Positions 25,161-34,029 of a DNA stretch of 39,958 bases are shown here, in pieces. Source of the DNA: Armatimonadota bacterium (lineage in GTDB: Bacteria > Armatimonadota > UBA10988); assembly GCA_016235455.1 (NCBI GenBank), contig JACRKZ010000086.1:1-39958 (forward strand), written 5' to 3'. Positions within the stretch are counted from its first letter, which is position 1. Every line of letters begins with the position of its first letter. Under the pieces are notes generated by a model. That model had not been told where the DNA came from. It did no database searches and saw only the letters and a program-made list of their open reading frames with translations. Position numbers and translations under genes: made by a program.

Positions 25161-26245
25161 CAGTCGAGGATCCCTTCTTCCTTGGCGATCTTCTTGAAGT
25201 TGCTGCGGTCGACCATGATGGCCTTGGTCAGGGTCTTCTTGGCGGGCTCCACGCCGTCGCGGATCCACTTGAGCATCATCTCGGTGGTCTCGTAGCCGTG
25301 GCGCTTGGGGCTGATCAGGGCGGTGCCGATGAAGCTGGTCGGCTTCTCGCGCTCGAGCTCGGGGAAGCAGGAGCTGCCGCCGATGCCGATGCCCACGCAG
25401 GTCTCAGGCGCGAAGGTGCGGCCTTCAAGGGCCCGCACGGCGCCGAGCACACCTTCGTCGTTCATCGAGAAGACCAGCCAGTGCTTGATCTCGGGATGCT
25501 GGGTCAGCAACGCCTGCATGGCATCCATGGCGCCGGGGATGTCGGTCGTCTTCTCGTTCTTGGTGAAGATGCGGTCCTTGGGGAAGCCGCCGGCGACCAA
25601 CGCCTTCTGTGCGCCGTCGGTGCGGGCCTTGGAGGTGGCCAGTTCCTCGAAGGTGATGCCCGCGGCGGCGGTCTCTTCAGCCTTCCAGCCGCGCTTCTTG
25701 AACTCTTCGGCCAGCGACTTGCCGACCATCTCGCCGATATCACCAGCCGAGATGCCCATGTACGGCACGTCCTCCATGAACTTGCCGTCGGGGCCGATGA
25801 ACTGGTCGTCCACGGCGAAGACTTTCAGGTTCAGGTCCTTGGCCTTGTTGACGATGGCCGGCCCGAGCTTGGTGTCGGGGGTGCAGATGACGAAGCCCTG
25901 CGCACCGTTGGTGGCCAGGTTGTCGATCAGTTCGAGAATCTTGGCGCTGTCCTTGGTTCCGTTGCACAGCACCTCAAAGCCGTTGTCCGCCGCGCACTTC
26001 TTGGCGAACTTGTGCTCGTCCTGGAACCACTTCTCTTCGGGCTGCTTGACCAGGAAGCCGATCTTGATCGGCTTGCCGTCCTTGGTCATGGCCGCCGCCG
26101 CCTTGCCGCCCTGGGGTGCCGCGGCCTCGGTCTTGGGCGCGCCGGGCGGAGCCGGGGTGGGTTCAGCGGCGGGTTTGCAGCCGGCAGCCAAGGCCAAGCC
26201 GGCGGCGATGGCCGCCAGGCGCGTGATTCGATGCAACGGGCTCAT
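25160..26245 (-). CDS. araF: AraF-like sugar-binding lipoprotein
   Basis: 361 residues. A lipoprotein signal ends LALAAGC (Cys23), followed by a Pro/Ala linker, so the protein is membrane-tethered outside the cell membrane. From residue about 60 it tracks E. coli L-arabinose-binding protein closely: KIGFLVKQPEEKWFQDE, GAQGFVICTPDTKLG, KVFAVDDQFI, TTDIPGAMDAMQALLTQHPE, HWLVFSMNDEGVLGAVRA and GIGIGGSSC. Arabinose or a related pentose is the likely ligand. GAGGGAGAGAGTC precedes the ATG. The operon order is binding protein, permease, UroD-like, possibly after the thioredoxin-like gene 71 bases upstream. Confidence 0.9.
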   Translation of the reverse strand: MSPLHRITRLAAIAAGLALAAGCKPAAEPTPAPPGAPKTEAAAPQGGKAAAAMTKDGKPIKIGFLVKQPEEKWFQDEHKFAKKCAADNGFEVLCNGTKDSAKILELIDNLATNGAQGFVICTPDTKLGPAIVNKAKDLNLKVFAVDDQFIGPDGKFMEDVPYMGISAGDIGEMVGKSLAEEFKKRGWKAEETAAAGITFEELATSKARTDGAQKALVAGGFPKDRIFTKNEKTTDIPGAMDAMQALLTQHPEIKHWLVFSMNDEGVLGAVRALEGRTFAPETCVGIGIGGSSCFPELEREKPTSFIGTALISPKRHGYETTEMMLKWIRDGVEPAKKTLTKAIMVDRSNFKKIAKEEGILD

Positions 26246-26316
26246 GACTCTCTCCCTCGATGCGGATGGTAGCGTTCGCTCCCCGCGGCGCGATTCCTTG
26301 GCGCCGCCAAATCAGG

Positions 26317-26907
26317 CTAGTCGCCGTGGCGCGAGCGCAGCAGCGGCGCGGTGCGCAGGATGAGGTGGACGCGCTCGATCAGGTCGACCCACTCACCGAT
26401 CTCCACGGCCAGCGCGTCGGCTTGCGGCGGCACGAGGCCGCTGGCGCAAGCGGCACCAGCCTCGTGGGCCATCTTGGCGCGGTAGATCGACAATGTGCGG
26501 TCGCCAAAGCGCTGCACTTCGTAGAAGTCCTCGGACAGCCAGACCGCCACGGGCACCTTGAGCGCGCCGTTGATGCGCAGCAGATCGGCTACTTCCGGCT
26601 GCTGGTCGCGGTCGACGAAACGCAGGTCGATGCTCGGCGCGGCCTCGGCGATGCGGCGGAAGATCGGTCCCTGACGCACACAGTCGCCGCACCAGGCGCC
26701 GGACAGCACCAGCCAGTTGATCTTCCTGGTGAACCCGCCCAGCAGCGTGGTCTGCGCCGCGCTCAGGTGGGTGTGGGCCAAGGCCGCCTGCCAGCGGTCG
26801 GCATGACGTGGATCGCTGCGGTCCAGATAGGCGTCCCAAGACCAGGCGCGGTCGAAGACGTCACGGTAGAATTGCTGGTTGTTGTCGTGGTAGCCGCTAT
26901 CCGCCAT
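26317..26907 (-). CDS. Thioredoxin-family protein
   Basis: 196 residues, no signal peptide, so cytoplasmic. The active site is WCGDC in VLSGAWCGDCVRQGPIFRRI, followed by the strand LRFVDRDQ, the cis-Pro region ALKVPVAVWL and the final helix, as in a thioredoxin fold. The CGDC site occurs in a branch of thioredoxin-like proteins related to bacillithiol-type reductases, with an N-terminal helical extension (about 1-65) as here. The ATG is chosen for the GGAG six bases upstream. It diverges from the Lon-domain gene with only 64 bases between them. Confidence 0.85.
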   Translation of the reverse strand: MADSGYHDNNQQFYRDVFDRAWSWDAYLDRSDPRHADRWQAALAHTHLSAAQTTLLGGFTRKINWLVLSGAWCGDCVRQGPIFRRIAEAAPSIDLRFVDRDQQPEVADLLRINGALKVPVAVWLSEDFYEVQRFGDRTLSIYRAKMAHEAGAACASGLVPPQADALAVEIGEWVDLIERVHLILRTAPLLRSRHGD

Positions 26908-26971
26908 GTCATACTCCAGCCGAAGTCTAGGCGAATTGGGCGATGGTCGCAAGGACTAGCCGAGGTGCCCT

Positions 26972-29191
26972 GTGTCGATGTGGTTGGCCTGGTTGATGTT
27001 GGCGCTGAGCGCGCGGCCCGGCTTCGTGCCCGTCGTGGGCCGGGCAGAGGGTTTGTCGGTGGTCATCGTCAAGACCGCTGGCCAGCCCGAGGAGCGTCAT
27101 GGCGACCTCCTGCCCATGACCGCGCGGCGCACCGACCAGGCCGGTGAGTTGGAGCTGCGTCACAGCGCCGCGCTGGCACCCATCACCCGCGCCGGCTTCC
27201 TCAACGTGACCCAATGGCTCCGCGGGCCTGGCACGGCACTGATACCCGACCTGAGCGCCGCACTGGGTCGCTGCGGCGTGGTGGTCATGCCCGATACCGA
27301 GCCCGCACCCATGGACGGCAGCAGCGCCAGCGTAGCCATGACCGTGGCCGCGACGTCGGCCCTGCTGGACCTGCCGGTCCTGCAGAATGTGGCCTTCACC
27401 GGCGCGGTCGCGCCGGACGGCTCGGTGACCGTCGTGGGTGGCGTGCCCGACAAGCTGCGCGGCGCGCTGCGCGGTCGGCTGGACACCCTGGTGGCCCCGC
27501 GGCCCAACGCCGAGCAGGCGCTGGCCACGCTGAGCATCGAGGACCTGGGCCGGATCCGCATTGTCGCGGTCAACCACCTGCGCGAGGCGCTGCCCGAAGG
27601 GTTTGGGCCGGTCGGGCCGTGGGGCAAGGGTTGGCAGGAGGCCCAGGACGAGTTGGCCCACGGCATCGCCCATCTGGCCGAGGACCACGTCGCCGACGCC
27701 GCCGCGGCGCTGAACGCCTATCGCGCGTTGGCCCCGCGCGACCTGACCGCGGCGCTGTGGCTCGACGCCGCCGCGGGCCGGCACATCGCCGCGCCGGTGC
27801 GCGCCGCCGCCCTGCGCTTCGCCTGTCGTTACGACGACGCCATCGCCGTCTGCCGCGAGCCCCAGGTCACCCTGGCGGCCAGCGCCGCGCTGGCCGCCAT
27901 CGCCGACCAGTGCCGACGCGATCGGGCGGCCGACCAGCGCGACCTGCTGCTGGCCGAGAGCCACGCCGCGCTGGCCGCGGGCGACCTGGCCAAGGCGCGG
28001 GCCCGGCTCGACGAAGCGGCCAAGACGCTCGCCCTGGAGCCGGGCGGCGCCGACGCCGTGGCCTGGCAGACCGCCGAGCTGCGGCTGGCCGAGAGCCGCA
28101 TGGCGGTCAAGGCCCGGCCCGAAGATGTGGCCGCCTGGCGAGAGCTGGCCGCACAGGCCCAGACCCGCCGGCAATGGCGCGAGGCCGCCGAAGCCTGGCG
28201 ACGCGTGGGCGAACTGGCCGACGCCGAGCGCCGGGCTGCCTACCGGCAGGCGCTCTGCTGGTTCCGCGTGGGCGAGTGGGATCAGGCCCGCCTGGTTCTC
28301 CTGGGCAACCTGCTCAACTGGCCGGCGGACACCGCGGGCCGCGACCTGCTGACCGCCATGGGCACCGACGTCGACGCGCCGCGGCCGGTGGCCATCGTGC
28401 CGGCCAGGCCGGCCGGCACCGTGATGCTGCAGGGCGGTTGCGACGAGGCCGGCGTGACCACCTGGCTGACCCTCGACGAGCGCGATCTGACCCGCGGCCA
28501 GGGCCGGCTCGCCGCGAGCTGGGACACCACCGCTTCGGCCAGTGGGCCGCACCTGCTCAGCGCGGTCGCCTGCGACCGTGCCGGCAACTGGGGCCTGGCC
28601 CAGCGCGTGGTCGAGGTGAGCAACGGTGCCACGCGGCCGACCGTGTTCATCGAAGCAGCGCCCCGCGCTGCGCCGCCCATGGCCGTGCATGTGCTCATCG
28701 GCGGTGAGGTCCGGCTGCGCCATGGCGACACGCTGGTGCTGCATCCGGACCGCCTCGTGGCACCGCTGCTCAAGCGCGCCCAACGACCGGCGGGCGACCT
28801 GCGCGTGGCCGCGACCTGGGGCGAACAGCGCGCCCTGCTGGCCAGCGGGCCGGTGCGGCTGGAGCCGGCAGACACCGCGCGCGAGGTCGGCCTGCACGGC
28901 CAGTTCGCCAATGGCACGGCGCTGGCGCCCGTCAGCCTGCGACTGCGCTGGACCGAGGAGTTGCCCGGCCAGCTTGTGTCCCATCCCGAGGCCACGCGCG
29001 TGCGGCTCGAGGTGCGTCCGCCACGCGGCTTCCGGCCCGTGCTCGCGGCGCTGGTGGTGGATGGCGTGCCCGGCCCCTGGCAGCTGCCCAGCGCGCTGAG
29101 CGTGCCCCGCGGCGCCCGCGAGGTGTCGGCCGTGTTGCTCGATGCCGACCAGGTCGCCTGCCAGACCACGACGTTGGACGTGGCGACGTAA
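26972..29191 (+). CDS. Exported Lon-type (S16) protease domain fused to repeats and beta domains
   Basis: 739 residues opening with a short hydrophobic leader (MSMWLAWLMLALSARPG). Residues about 65-205 are a Lon proteolytic domain: MDGSSASVAMTVAATSALL matches DGPSAGIAM, and VVGGVPDKLRGALRG matches IGGLKEKLLAA. The inferred catalytic Ser118 and Lys161 are 43 residues apart, exactly the S679-K722 spacing of E. coli Lon. No AAA+ ATPase module is present. About 210-470 is Ala-rich helical repeats, TPR-like, and about 470-739 is beta-rich. The start is GTG with GAGG six bases before; ATG two codons on is possible. A peptidase acting outside the cytoplasm is inferred. Confidence 0.75.
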   Translation: MSMWLAWLMLALSARPGFVPVVGRAEGLSVVIVKTAGQPEERHGDLLPMTARRTDQAGELELRHSAALAPITRAGFLNVTQWLRGPGTALIPDLSAALGRCGVVVMPDTEPAPMDGSSASVAMTVAATSALLDLPVLQNVAFTGAVAPDGSVTVVGGVPDKLRGALRGRLDTLVAPRPNAEQALATLSIEDLGRIRIVAVNHLREALPEGFGPVGPWGKGWQEAQDELAHGIAHLAEDHVADAAAALNAYRALAPRDLTAALWLDAAAGRHIAAPVRAAALRFACRYDDAIAVCREPQVTLAASAALAAIADQCRRDRAADQRDLLLAESHAALAAGDLAKARARLDEAAKTLALEPGGADAVAWQTAELRLAESRMAVKARPEDVAAWRELAAQAQTRRQWREAAEAWRRVGELADAERRAAYRQALCWFRVGEWDQARLVLLGNLLNWPADTAGRDLLTAMGTDVDAPRPVAIVPARPAGTVMLQGGCDEAGVTTWLTLDERDLTRGQGRLAASWDTTASASGPHLLSAVACDRAGNWGLAQRVVEVSNGATRPTVFIEAAPRAAPPMAVHVLIGGEVRLRHGDTLVLHPDRLVAPLLKRAQRPAGDLRVAATWGEQRALLASGPVRLEPADTAREVGLHGQFANGTALAPVSLRLRWTEELPGQLVSHPEATRVRLEVRPPRGFRPVLAALVVDGVPGPWQLPSALSVPRGAREVSAVLLDADQVACQTTTLDVAT

Positions 29192-29247
29192 GGCGCAGGA
29201 CGCGATCACCTTCGTGCCCGGTCGCCCACCCCGACGCCCGACGCCCA

Positions 29248-32200
29248 CTACGCGCCCGGCAGGTCGAAGCCACGGGTCTCACCCTCGCCGCCCACGTCGT
29301 TGGGGTAGTTCTGCAGCGTGAACCACAGCCGGCTCGGCTTGGCGCCGTGGGGCAGCTCGAAGACCAGCGCGAAGTCGACCGACGCGCCGGCCTCGACCGG
29401 CACGGCCGCGTAGCTCTGCTGCTTGCCGCCGGCTTGCGCGGCATCGATGTCACGCAACTGCGCTTTCTCGCCGCCAGCGCACTCCAGCCGCGTCTCGCCG
29501 GGCAGCCGCTCATTGAGGATCGGCACCTGCGCCTTGGCGCCCGTGTTGGTCAGGCGGCAGCGGACCACCGCGAAGCCGGCCCGCTCGCCGCGCGGGGCCA
29601 GCGTGAGCCGCTCCTGGCAGTAGCGCTCGGCATAGCCCGGCTCGAAGCTGACGCCCAGCACGACGAGCGCCCAACTCCGCGCCGGCGCCGCGGGCGGCTT
29701 GGGTGCGGCTGCCTGGCCGGCCAGCGCGCGGCGCACGGTCTCGGCCTGCTCCGCCAACAGCTGGACATGGTCCTGACCCAGCGGGGTCACGGCGCGGAGC
29801 CGCGTCAGGGCGTCCGGCAAGGTAGAGAGGAAGGCCTGCTTGGTGGCGATGGGCAGCGGCGCCGCATCGACCTGGTCAGCCATGGACAGCAGCCGGCGCC
29901 GGATCCCGTCGGCCTCGGCGCTCAGCCGGGTCAGCTCATAGTCGATGGCCATGACGCGTCGGCCCAACGGCTCCAGCCGCTGCCGCAACCGCTCCGAGGC
30001 CGGCCCGAAGGCGACCTCGCCCTTGGCCGCCCGCGCCAGGAATGCCGACTCCGGCCGCGCCAGCAGAATGCCGTACTGCAACGTGGCGCCCGGCAGCGCC
30101 CGCTTGCTCGGCGGCCCTGGGCGGACCTCCTTGGCCCGGCCAACGGAGCGCTCGGGGTTCAGCAACCACTCGATCTCCTGGCCGGCCTCCGCGCTGTCAC
30201 GCTGCAACTGGGCGATGCGGCGCTGCAGGCGCGACGCCTCGCCCGACAGCGGTCGCGCATCGAGCGCCGCCAGGCCCGTCGCCGGGCGCAGCGCCAGCGC
30301 GGGCGCCGGGCGCGCGCCGGTCGCGCGCGGCTCGGCGCCGAGCACACGCGTGAGGTGGTCCGCGGCGGCACTCGCCAACGGCGTGTCGGGCAGTCCGATG
30401 CGGTAGAGCACACGCAGTTCCGAGCCCTTGTCGTCCACCGGCACGGCCACCGTGTGCTCACCCAGACCGTAGCATTCGGCGGCGGTGAAGGTCACTGTCA
30501 CCGGCGCCGGCACGGGCGGCAGCGGGGGTACCGGCACGGGCGCCTTGACCGGCTTGGCCGGCTTGCCGGTGGGCCTGGCCGGCGGCGGCGGCGCCGGGAC
30601 CAGCCGTTGCCACTCGAGCCTGACCACCTCTGGAACAGGCCGCAGCTCGGCCAGCCGCCCGGTGGACGGATCGCGTCGAGTCTCCGCCGCCGGTGCCGAC
30701 CAGCCGCCCGTCGCGTGCAACTCGGTGGCCGGCCGACCGGCGAAGCCCGCGCGCAGCCGCACGCCGGTCAACGGCGCGGCGGTCCTGTTGCTCAGTTCCA
30801 CGCCCAACACATCGCACACCAGCCCGGCCAAAGGCGGTGTGGTTGCTGGCGGTTGCAGGTCGAGGCTGGCCTGCGTCGCCACCAGGCCATCGTCGAGCTG
30901 CGCTTCGATGTGCGGCGCAGGTGCGCCGGCCACATGCTGGTAGCGCCAGGTGGTCTCCACCACGTTGCCCAACGCCGGATCGGCCCGCCACCGCGAGCGC
31001 GGCACCTGCTCGATGAGCACAGCCTGCTTGTTGACCAGCAGCGAGAGCTGCATGTGGTCCAGGTCCACCGTGTCGGCGTCGAGCAGGCGCAAGCGCACCT
31101 CGCAAGCCGCGCCGGCCCAGTCGCCTGCCACCATCTGCACCGTGGGCTCGTTCTCGACCAGCGAACCGCGCAGCCCGTGGCAGAACAGCACGCGCTTGAT
31201 GTCGTACTCGGCACCAGGGCTGTTGGCCAGCCAGGCGGCAGCGACCGTGTCGCCGTTGGCCGCTCCGTCCACGAAGCTGCTTGGCGACAGGTTGGCCACG
31301 ATGCCCCACAGCAGCTCAAGCCGCGGGTCATCCAGGGCGTCGCGGTACGTCCGCGGCGCGGGTGCCAGGGCCGGCGGCAGGGCCCGTGGCCGGTCGAGAC
31401 CGCGATGGGTCAGGTGCCACAGCGCCCCATCGAGCTCGGCGGCCACCGCGTTGCGGTTGTCGGTCAGCGGGTTGCCCCGGGGCCGCGCGGGATCGTCGAG
31501 CCGGCCGATGGGCCAGGTGGTCCGGCCGTAACGCAGATGGAAGGTGTACTGAGCCAGGTACTCGGGCAGCGCTTCGCTCCAGGCGCGCTGAGGCGTGTCA
31601 CACGGGGTGGTCAAGCCGGGAGCCGGGCCGTTGCCCCAGGGGATGCGCCAAGTCGTGTAGGCATCGCGCAGCAGGCCACGGCTGACCTCGCGACGACAGA
31701 CCGCCGACGCCTGCTCATAGTTGGCAAATGTCTCCGCCAGCGGCAGGTAGACCGCATCCCACGCGCGCGAGTAGCCGCCGGTGGCGGGGTCGAAGGGGAA
31801 GAGCACCTGCTTCTCCTCCCAGGCGTCGTTGGTGATGACCGTGTGCAGCCGCAGTTGCCGCCGCTGGTCGTCCATCTCGCTGACGATGAAGAAGGCTTTC
31901 TCCCCTAGCTCAGGCGGCACTGCGTCGTCGCCGCCGCAGGCATAGCGCTGGACATTGGCCCCGGCGCCGCCGATCTTGATGGTGCTGGTGACGGCCTGGT
32001 TCGACGCCGCAACGCCCGCGGGCATCAGCGCCTGGTACCCGCTGACCTGCGGCAGCGTGTTCAGCACCGCGACGAAGCCGGGCACCTCGGCGTAGACGAT
32101 GACCTGATAGCCGTAGCCGGCGGTGAACCAGGGATTGCCACGGCTCACCTGCCAACGGCCGTCGGCGGCGGTGGTGGTCTCGGGATCGAGCGTGTCCCAG

Positions 32201-32355
32201 TCGTCGGTCTCCCACAGCACGACCCGCACGCGCGTGCTGACCATCGCTTCGTAGCGACCGGAGACCGGGTTCCACAGCTCGACCTTGCCGCTGAAGGTGA
32301 CCTCGGCCATGGCGGCCGGCGCAAGCAGCAGGAGCAGGGCGAGCCAACGGCGCAA
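29248..32355 (-). CDS. Large secreted protein of unknown function with C-terminal Ig-like domain
   Basis: 1035 residues. I place the start at TTG 32355, since GGAGG lies six bases before it and it opens directly on a signal peptide (LALLLLLAPAAMA). An N-terminal beta domain (VTFSGKVELWNPVSG..., about 20-110) resembles a carboxypeptidase-regulatory or transthyretin-like fold. A middle region (about 200-400) has LPEYLAQYTFHLRYG and other helices but no HExxH or other catalytic motif. A Pro-rich linker (about 590-620), a coiled coil (about 690-850) and a final beta domain with VVRCRLTNTGAKAQVPIL and ASVDFALVFELP, similar to DUF4352-type Ig domains, follow. It is last after three C39-like peptidase genes on the same strand. 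Confidence 0.7.
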   Translation of the reverse strand: MRRWLALLLLLAPAAMAEVTFSGKVELWNPVSGRYEAMVSTRVRVVLWETDDWDTLDPETTTAADGRWQVSRGNPWFTAGYGYQVIVYAEVPGFVAVLNTLPQVSGYQALMPAGVAASNQAVTSTIKIGGAGANVQRYACGGDDAVPPELGEKAFFIVSEMDDQRRQLRLHTVITNDAWEEKQVLFPFDPATGGYSRAWDAVYLPLAETFANYEQASAVCRREVSRGLLRDAYTTWRIPWGNGPAPGLTTPCDTPQRAWSEALPEYLAQYTFHLRYGRTTWPIGRLDDPARPRGNPLTDNRNAVAAELDGALWHLTHRGLDRPRALPPALAPAPRTYRDALDDPRLELLWGIVANLSPSSFVDGAANGDTVAAAWLANSPGAEYDIKRVLFCHGLRGSLVENEPTVQMVAGDWAGAACEVRLRLLDADTVDLDHMQLSLLVNKQAVLIEQVPRSRWRADPALGNVVETTWRYQHVAGAPAPHIEAQLDDGLVATQASLDLQPPATTPPLAGLVCDVLGVELSNRTAAPLTGVRLRAGFAGRPATELHATGGWSAPAAETRRDPSTGRLAELRPVPEVVRLEWQRLVPAPPPPARPTGKPAKPVKAPVPVPPLPPVPAPVTVTFTAAECYGLGEHTVAVPVDDKGSELRVLYRIGLPDTPLASAAADHLTRVLGAEPRATGARPAPALALRPATGLAALDARPLSGEASRLQRRIAQLQRDSAEAGQEIEWLLNPERSVGRAKEVRPGPPSKRALPGATLQYGILLARPESAFLARAAKGEVAFGPASERLRQRLEPLGRRVMAIDYELTRLSAEADGIRRRLLSMADQVDAAPLPIATKQAFLSTLPDALTRLRAVTPLGQDHVQLLAEQAETVRRALAGQAAAPKPPAAPARSWALVVLGVSFEPGYAERYCQERLTLAPRGERAGFAVVRCRLTNTGAKAQVPILNERLPGETRLECAGGEKAQLRDIDAAQAGGKQQSYAAVPVEAGASVDFALVFELPHGAKPSRLWFTLQNYPNDVGGEGETRGFDLPGA

Positions 32356-32402
32356 GGCGATCCTCCGGGACGGATAGCCATCGTGATTCCTCGCGCGCGC
32401 GG

Positions 32403-33230
32403 CTATCCCTTCGCGGCCGGTGCCAGCCACACGCAGACATCGCGCCACTGCTTGGCCCACGACGCGTGCGGCACAACGCGTCGGTCCCCGCTGAGCGGAT
32501 CAGCCACGTGCACGCCGTCGCTGGCAATACGCTCGACCAGCACCGAGTGACCAACGCCGCTGGCCAGCTCGATGCTGGCCACGAACGGCCGCGCCAGCGC
32601 TTGCGCGGCGGCCTGGTCGAGCTTGGCTACGTGCACCGTGAGCCCTCGCGGCGCGGCATAGCGGCGCAGCACGCGGGCCAGCGCAACGGCATCGGTGCCC
32701 ATCATGGGGCTGGTGCCCGCGGCCTCGGCCAGCTCACCTTCGCTGGCGTCGATGCCCCAACGCGCCAGCAGCATGGCCGACGACGACGGCGCGCAGGTCC
32801 AGCCGGTGGACTGGGTCAGCAGCCCGGCGCGCGGATGGTTGTTGTGGCTCTCGGCATGGAAGTGCCAGTACAGAGCGCACGGCCCGTTCATGACCAGCAG
32901 CGCCACCAGCGACAGCCCGCCGAGCACCGGCGCCATGAGCGTCGACCGTCGCTCGGGCAGGCCGGCGATGAGCCCTACCAGCAGCAGACCGGCCCAGCAG
33001 GCCAGCGTCGGCTCACCGCCCAGCGGGCCGAACCAGGCGCCGCTGACCAGCCGCCACTCGGGCCAGGTCAGCGACGCTGCAAAGCTGGCCACGGCCACGC
33101 CGCCGGCCGACACCGCGACCAGCAGCGCGCCCAGCCGCGGCCCGGCTCGCCGGCTCAGCCGCGCACCGAGCGCCACCGACAGCCCACCCAGCACGATCGG
33201 CCAGACCGTGCGCCACAGCGCCCACAGCAT
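32403..33230 (-). CDS. Membrane-anchored C39-like cysteine peptidase (copy 1)
   Basis: 275 residues. Four or so membrane helices fill residues 1-115, then a C39-type papain-fold domain: QSTGWTCAPSSSAMLLARWG with Cys146 after the helix-breaking turn, a GTSPMMGTD loop, SGVGHSVLVERI with His228 and VHVADPLSG with Asp244. C39 domains cut leader peptides after double-Gly sites, usually as part of ABC exporters; here there is no ABC transporter, so the domain stands alone on a membrane anchor. The ATG directly follows the stop of copy 2 (one base apart). The neighbouring substrate is unknown. Confidence 0.8.
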   Translation of the reverse strand: MLWALWRTVWPIVLGGLSVALGARLSRRAGPRLGALLVAVSAGGVAVASFAASLTWPEWRLVSGAWFGPLGGEPTLACWAGLLLVGLIAGLPERRSTLMAPVLGGLSLVALLVMNGPCALYWHFHAESHNNHPRAGLLTQSTGWTCAPSSSAMLLARWGIDASEGELAEAAGTSPMMGTDAVALARVLRRYAAPRGLTVHVAKLDQAAAQALARPFVASIELASGVGHSVLVERIASDGVHVADPLSGDRRVVPHASWAKQWRDVCVWLAPAAKG

Positions 33231-33231
33231 C

Positions 33232-33864
33232 TCAGCGCTCCTCCAGCCAGACGCATGTGTTCTGCCACATGGCCCGCCACAGTGCTCGCGAAAACGTATA
33301 GCGCCGGCCCGGCAGCGGGTCGGCCACCACCACCCGACCGGGCTCCATGCGCTCGACCAGGACGCAGTGCCGCAGCTTCGGCGACATCGCCACCACGGTG
33401 AGGAACGGCCGGTCCAGCCGTTCAGCCTGCCGCGCGGAAAGCATCGCGCCGCGTGCCGTCAGACCGCGGCGCCGCGCCGGGCCCGCTAGCACGTCGACCA
33501 TGCCGGCGGTGTTCGTGCCCAACGTGGGCATGGTGCCGGCAGCTTCGGCCAGCGCGCCCTCGCTCACCCGCAGGCCCGAGCGCGCCAGCAACATGGCGCC
33601 CGCCGAGGGCACGCAGGTCCAGTGGGTGCTCTGCCGGATCAGTCCGGCGGCGTTGACAAAGTTGTCCCGACTGGCCGAGTGGCTGTGCCAGTAAGCGGCG
33701 CACAAGCCCTGCGAGGCGACCGCCAGGTAGACGGCCATCGAGGTGGCCAGCAGCATGCGCCACCGGCGCGAGGTCACCCACCCACCCAGCAGCGTATGCC
33801 ACACCAGCCGGCCATGAGCAACGGACCGCCGGCCCACCGCCAGTAGGGCCAGAGCCGGAAGCAC
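33232..33864 (-). CDS. Membrane-anchored C39-like cysteine peptidase (copy 2, 5' end frameshifted)
   Basis: The open frame from GTG 33864 gives 210 residues: a hydrophobic stretch around MLLATSMAVYLAVAS and a full C39-like domain, with STHWTCVPSAGAMLLARSG (Cys), LRHCVLVERM (His) and VVVADPLPG (Asp). Compared with copy 1, the first membrane helices are missing because they lie in another frame just upstream (see the next entry). ATG at 33756 could give a shorter, single-helix protein. The catalytic residues are intact, so this part may still be made, but the gene is damaged relative to its neighbours. Confidence 0.65.
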   Translation of the reverse strand: MLPALALLAVGRRSVAHGRLVWHTLLGGWVTSRRWRMLLATSMAVYLAVASQGLCAAYWHSHSASRDNFVNAAGLIRQSTHWTCVPSAGAMLLARSGLRVSEGALAEAAGTMPTLGTNTAGMVDVLAGPARRRGLTARGAMLSARQAERLDRPFLTVVAMSPKLRHCVLVERMEPGRVVVADPLPGRRYTFSRALWRAMWQNTCVWLEER

Positions 33865-34019
33865 CAGCGGTCGTCGCTGCCCGCGGCCGCCAGGCTGAGC
33901 ACCGCCAGCAGACCCAGCACCAGCGCCGCCGGAGCCAGCGGCCTGGGCCGGCGCGGGCGACCGGCGGCCACCAGGAGCACCAGGCCCACCAGCACGGGCC
34001 AGATGGTTCGCCAGACGAT
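33865..34019 (-). pseudogene. Out-of-frame N-terminal part of C39-like copy 2
   Basis: On the minus strand, in a different frame from the C39 domain, IVWRTIWPVLVGL aligns with the copy 1 start ALWRTVWPIVLGGL and is followed by hydrophobic PLAPAALVLGLLAVLSLAAA. Near 33870 the sense passes to the other frame, which continues PLVLPALALLAV. One insertion or deletion would rejoin them. The position where ATG is expected, after GAGAAGG, reads ATC (34019-34017), so the start may be lost too. Confidence 0.55.
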
Positions 34020-34029
34020 GCCGGCCTTC

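Noticed and set aside
26927..29248. A 773-codon minus-strand frame opposite the Lon-domain gene
   Set aside because: No family features; the plus strand carries the conserved Ser-Lys protease motifs.
29191..29248. Short GACGCCC repeats in the convergent gap
   Set aside because: Only two to three imperfect copies of a GC-rich heptamer; no hairpin or array, so probably chance.
29347..31908. An 853-codon plus-strand frame opposite the large secreted protein
   Set aside because: Composition is Arg/Gln/His/Gly-rich low complexity, with no signal peptide or ribosome site. The minus strand has signal peptide, strong ribosome site and a recognisable C-terminal Ig-like domain.
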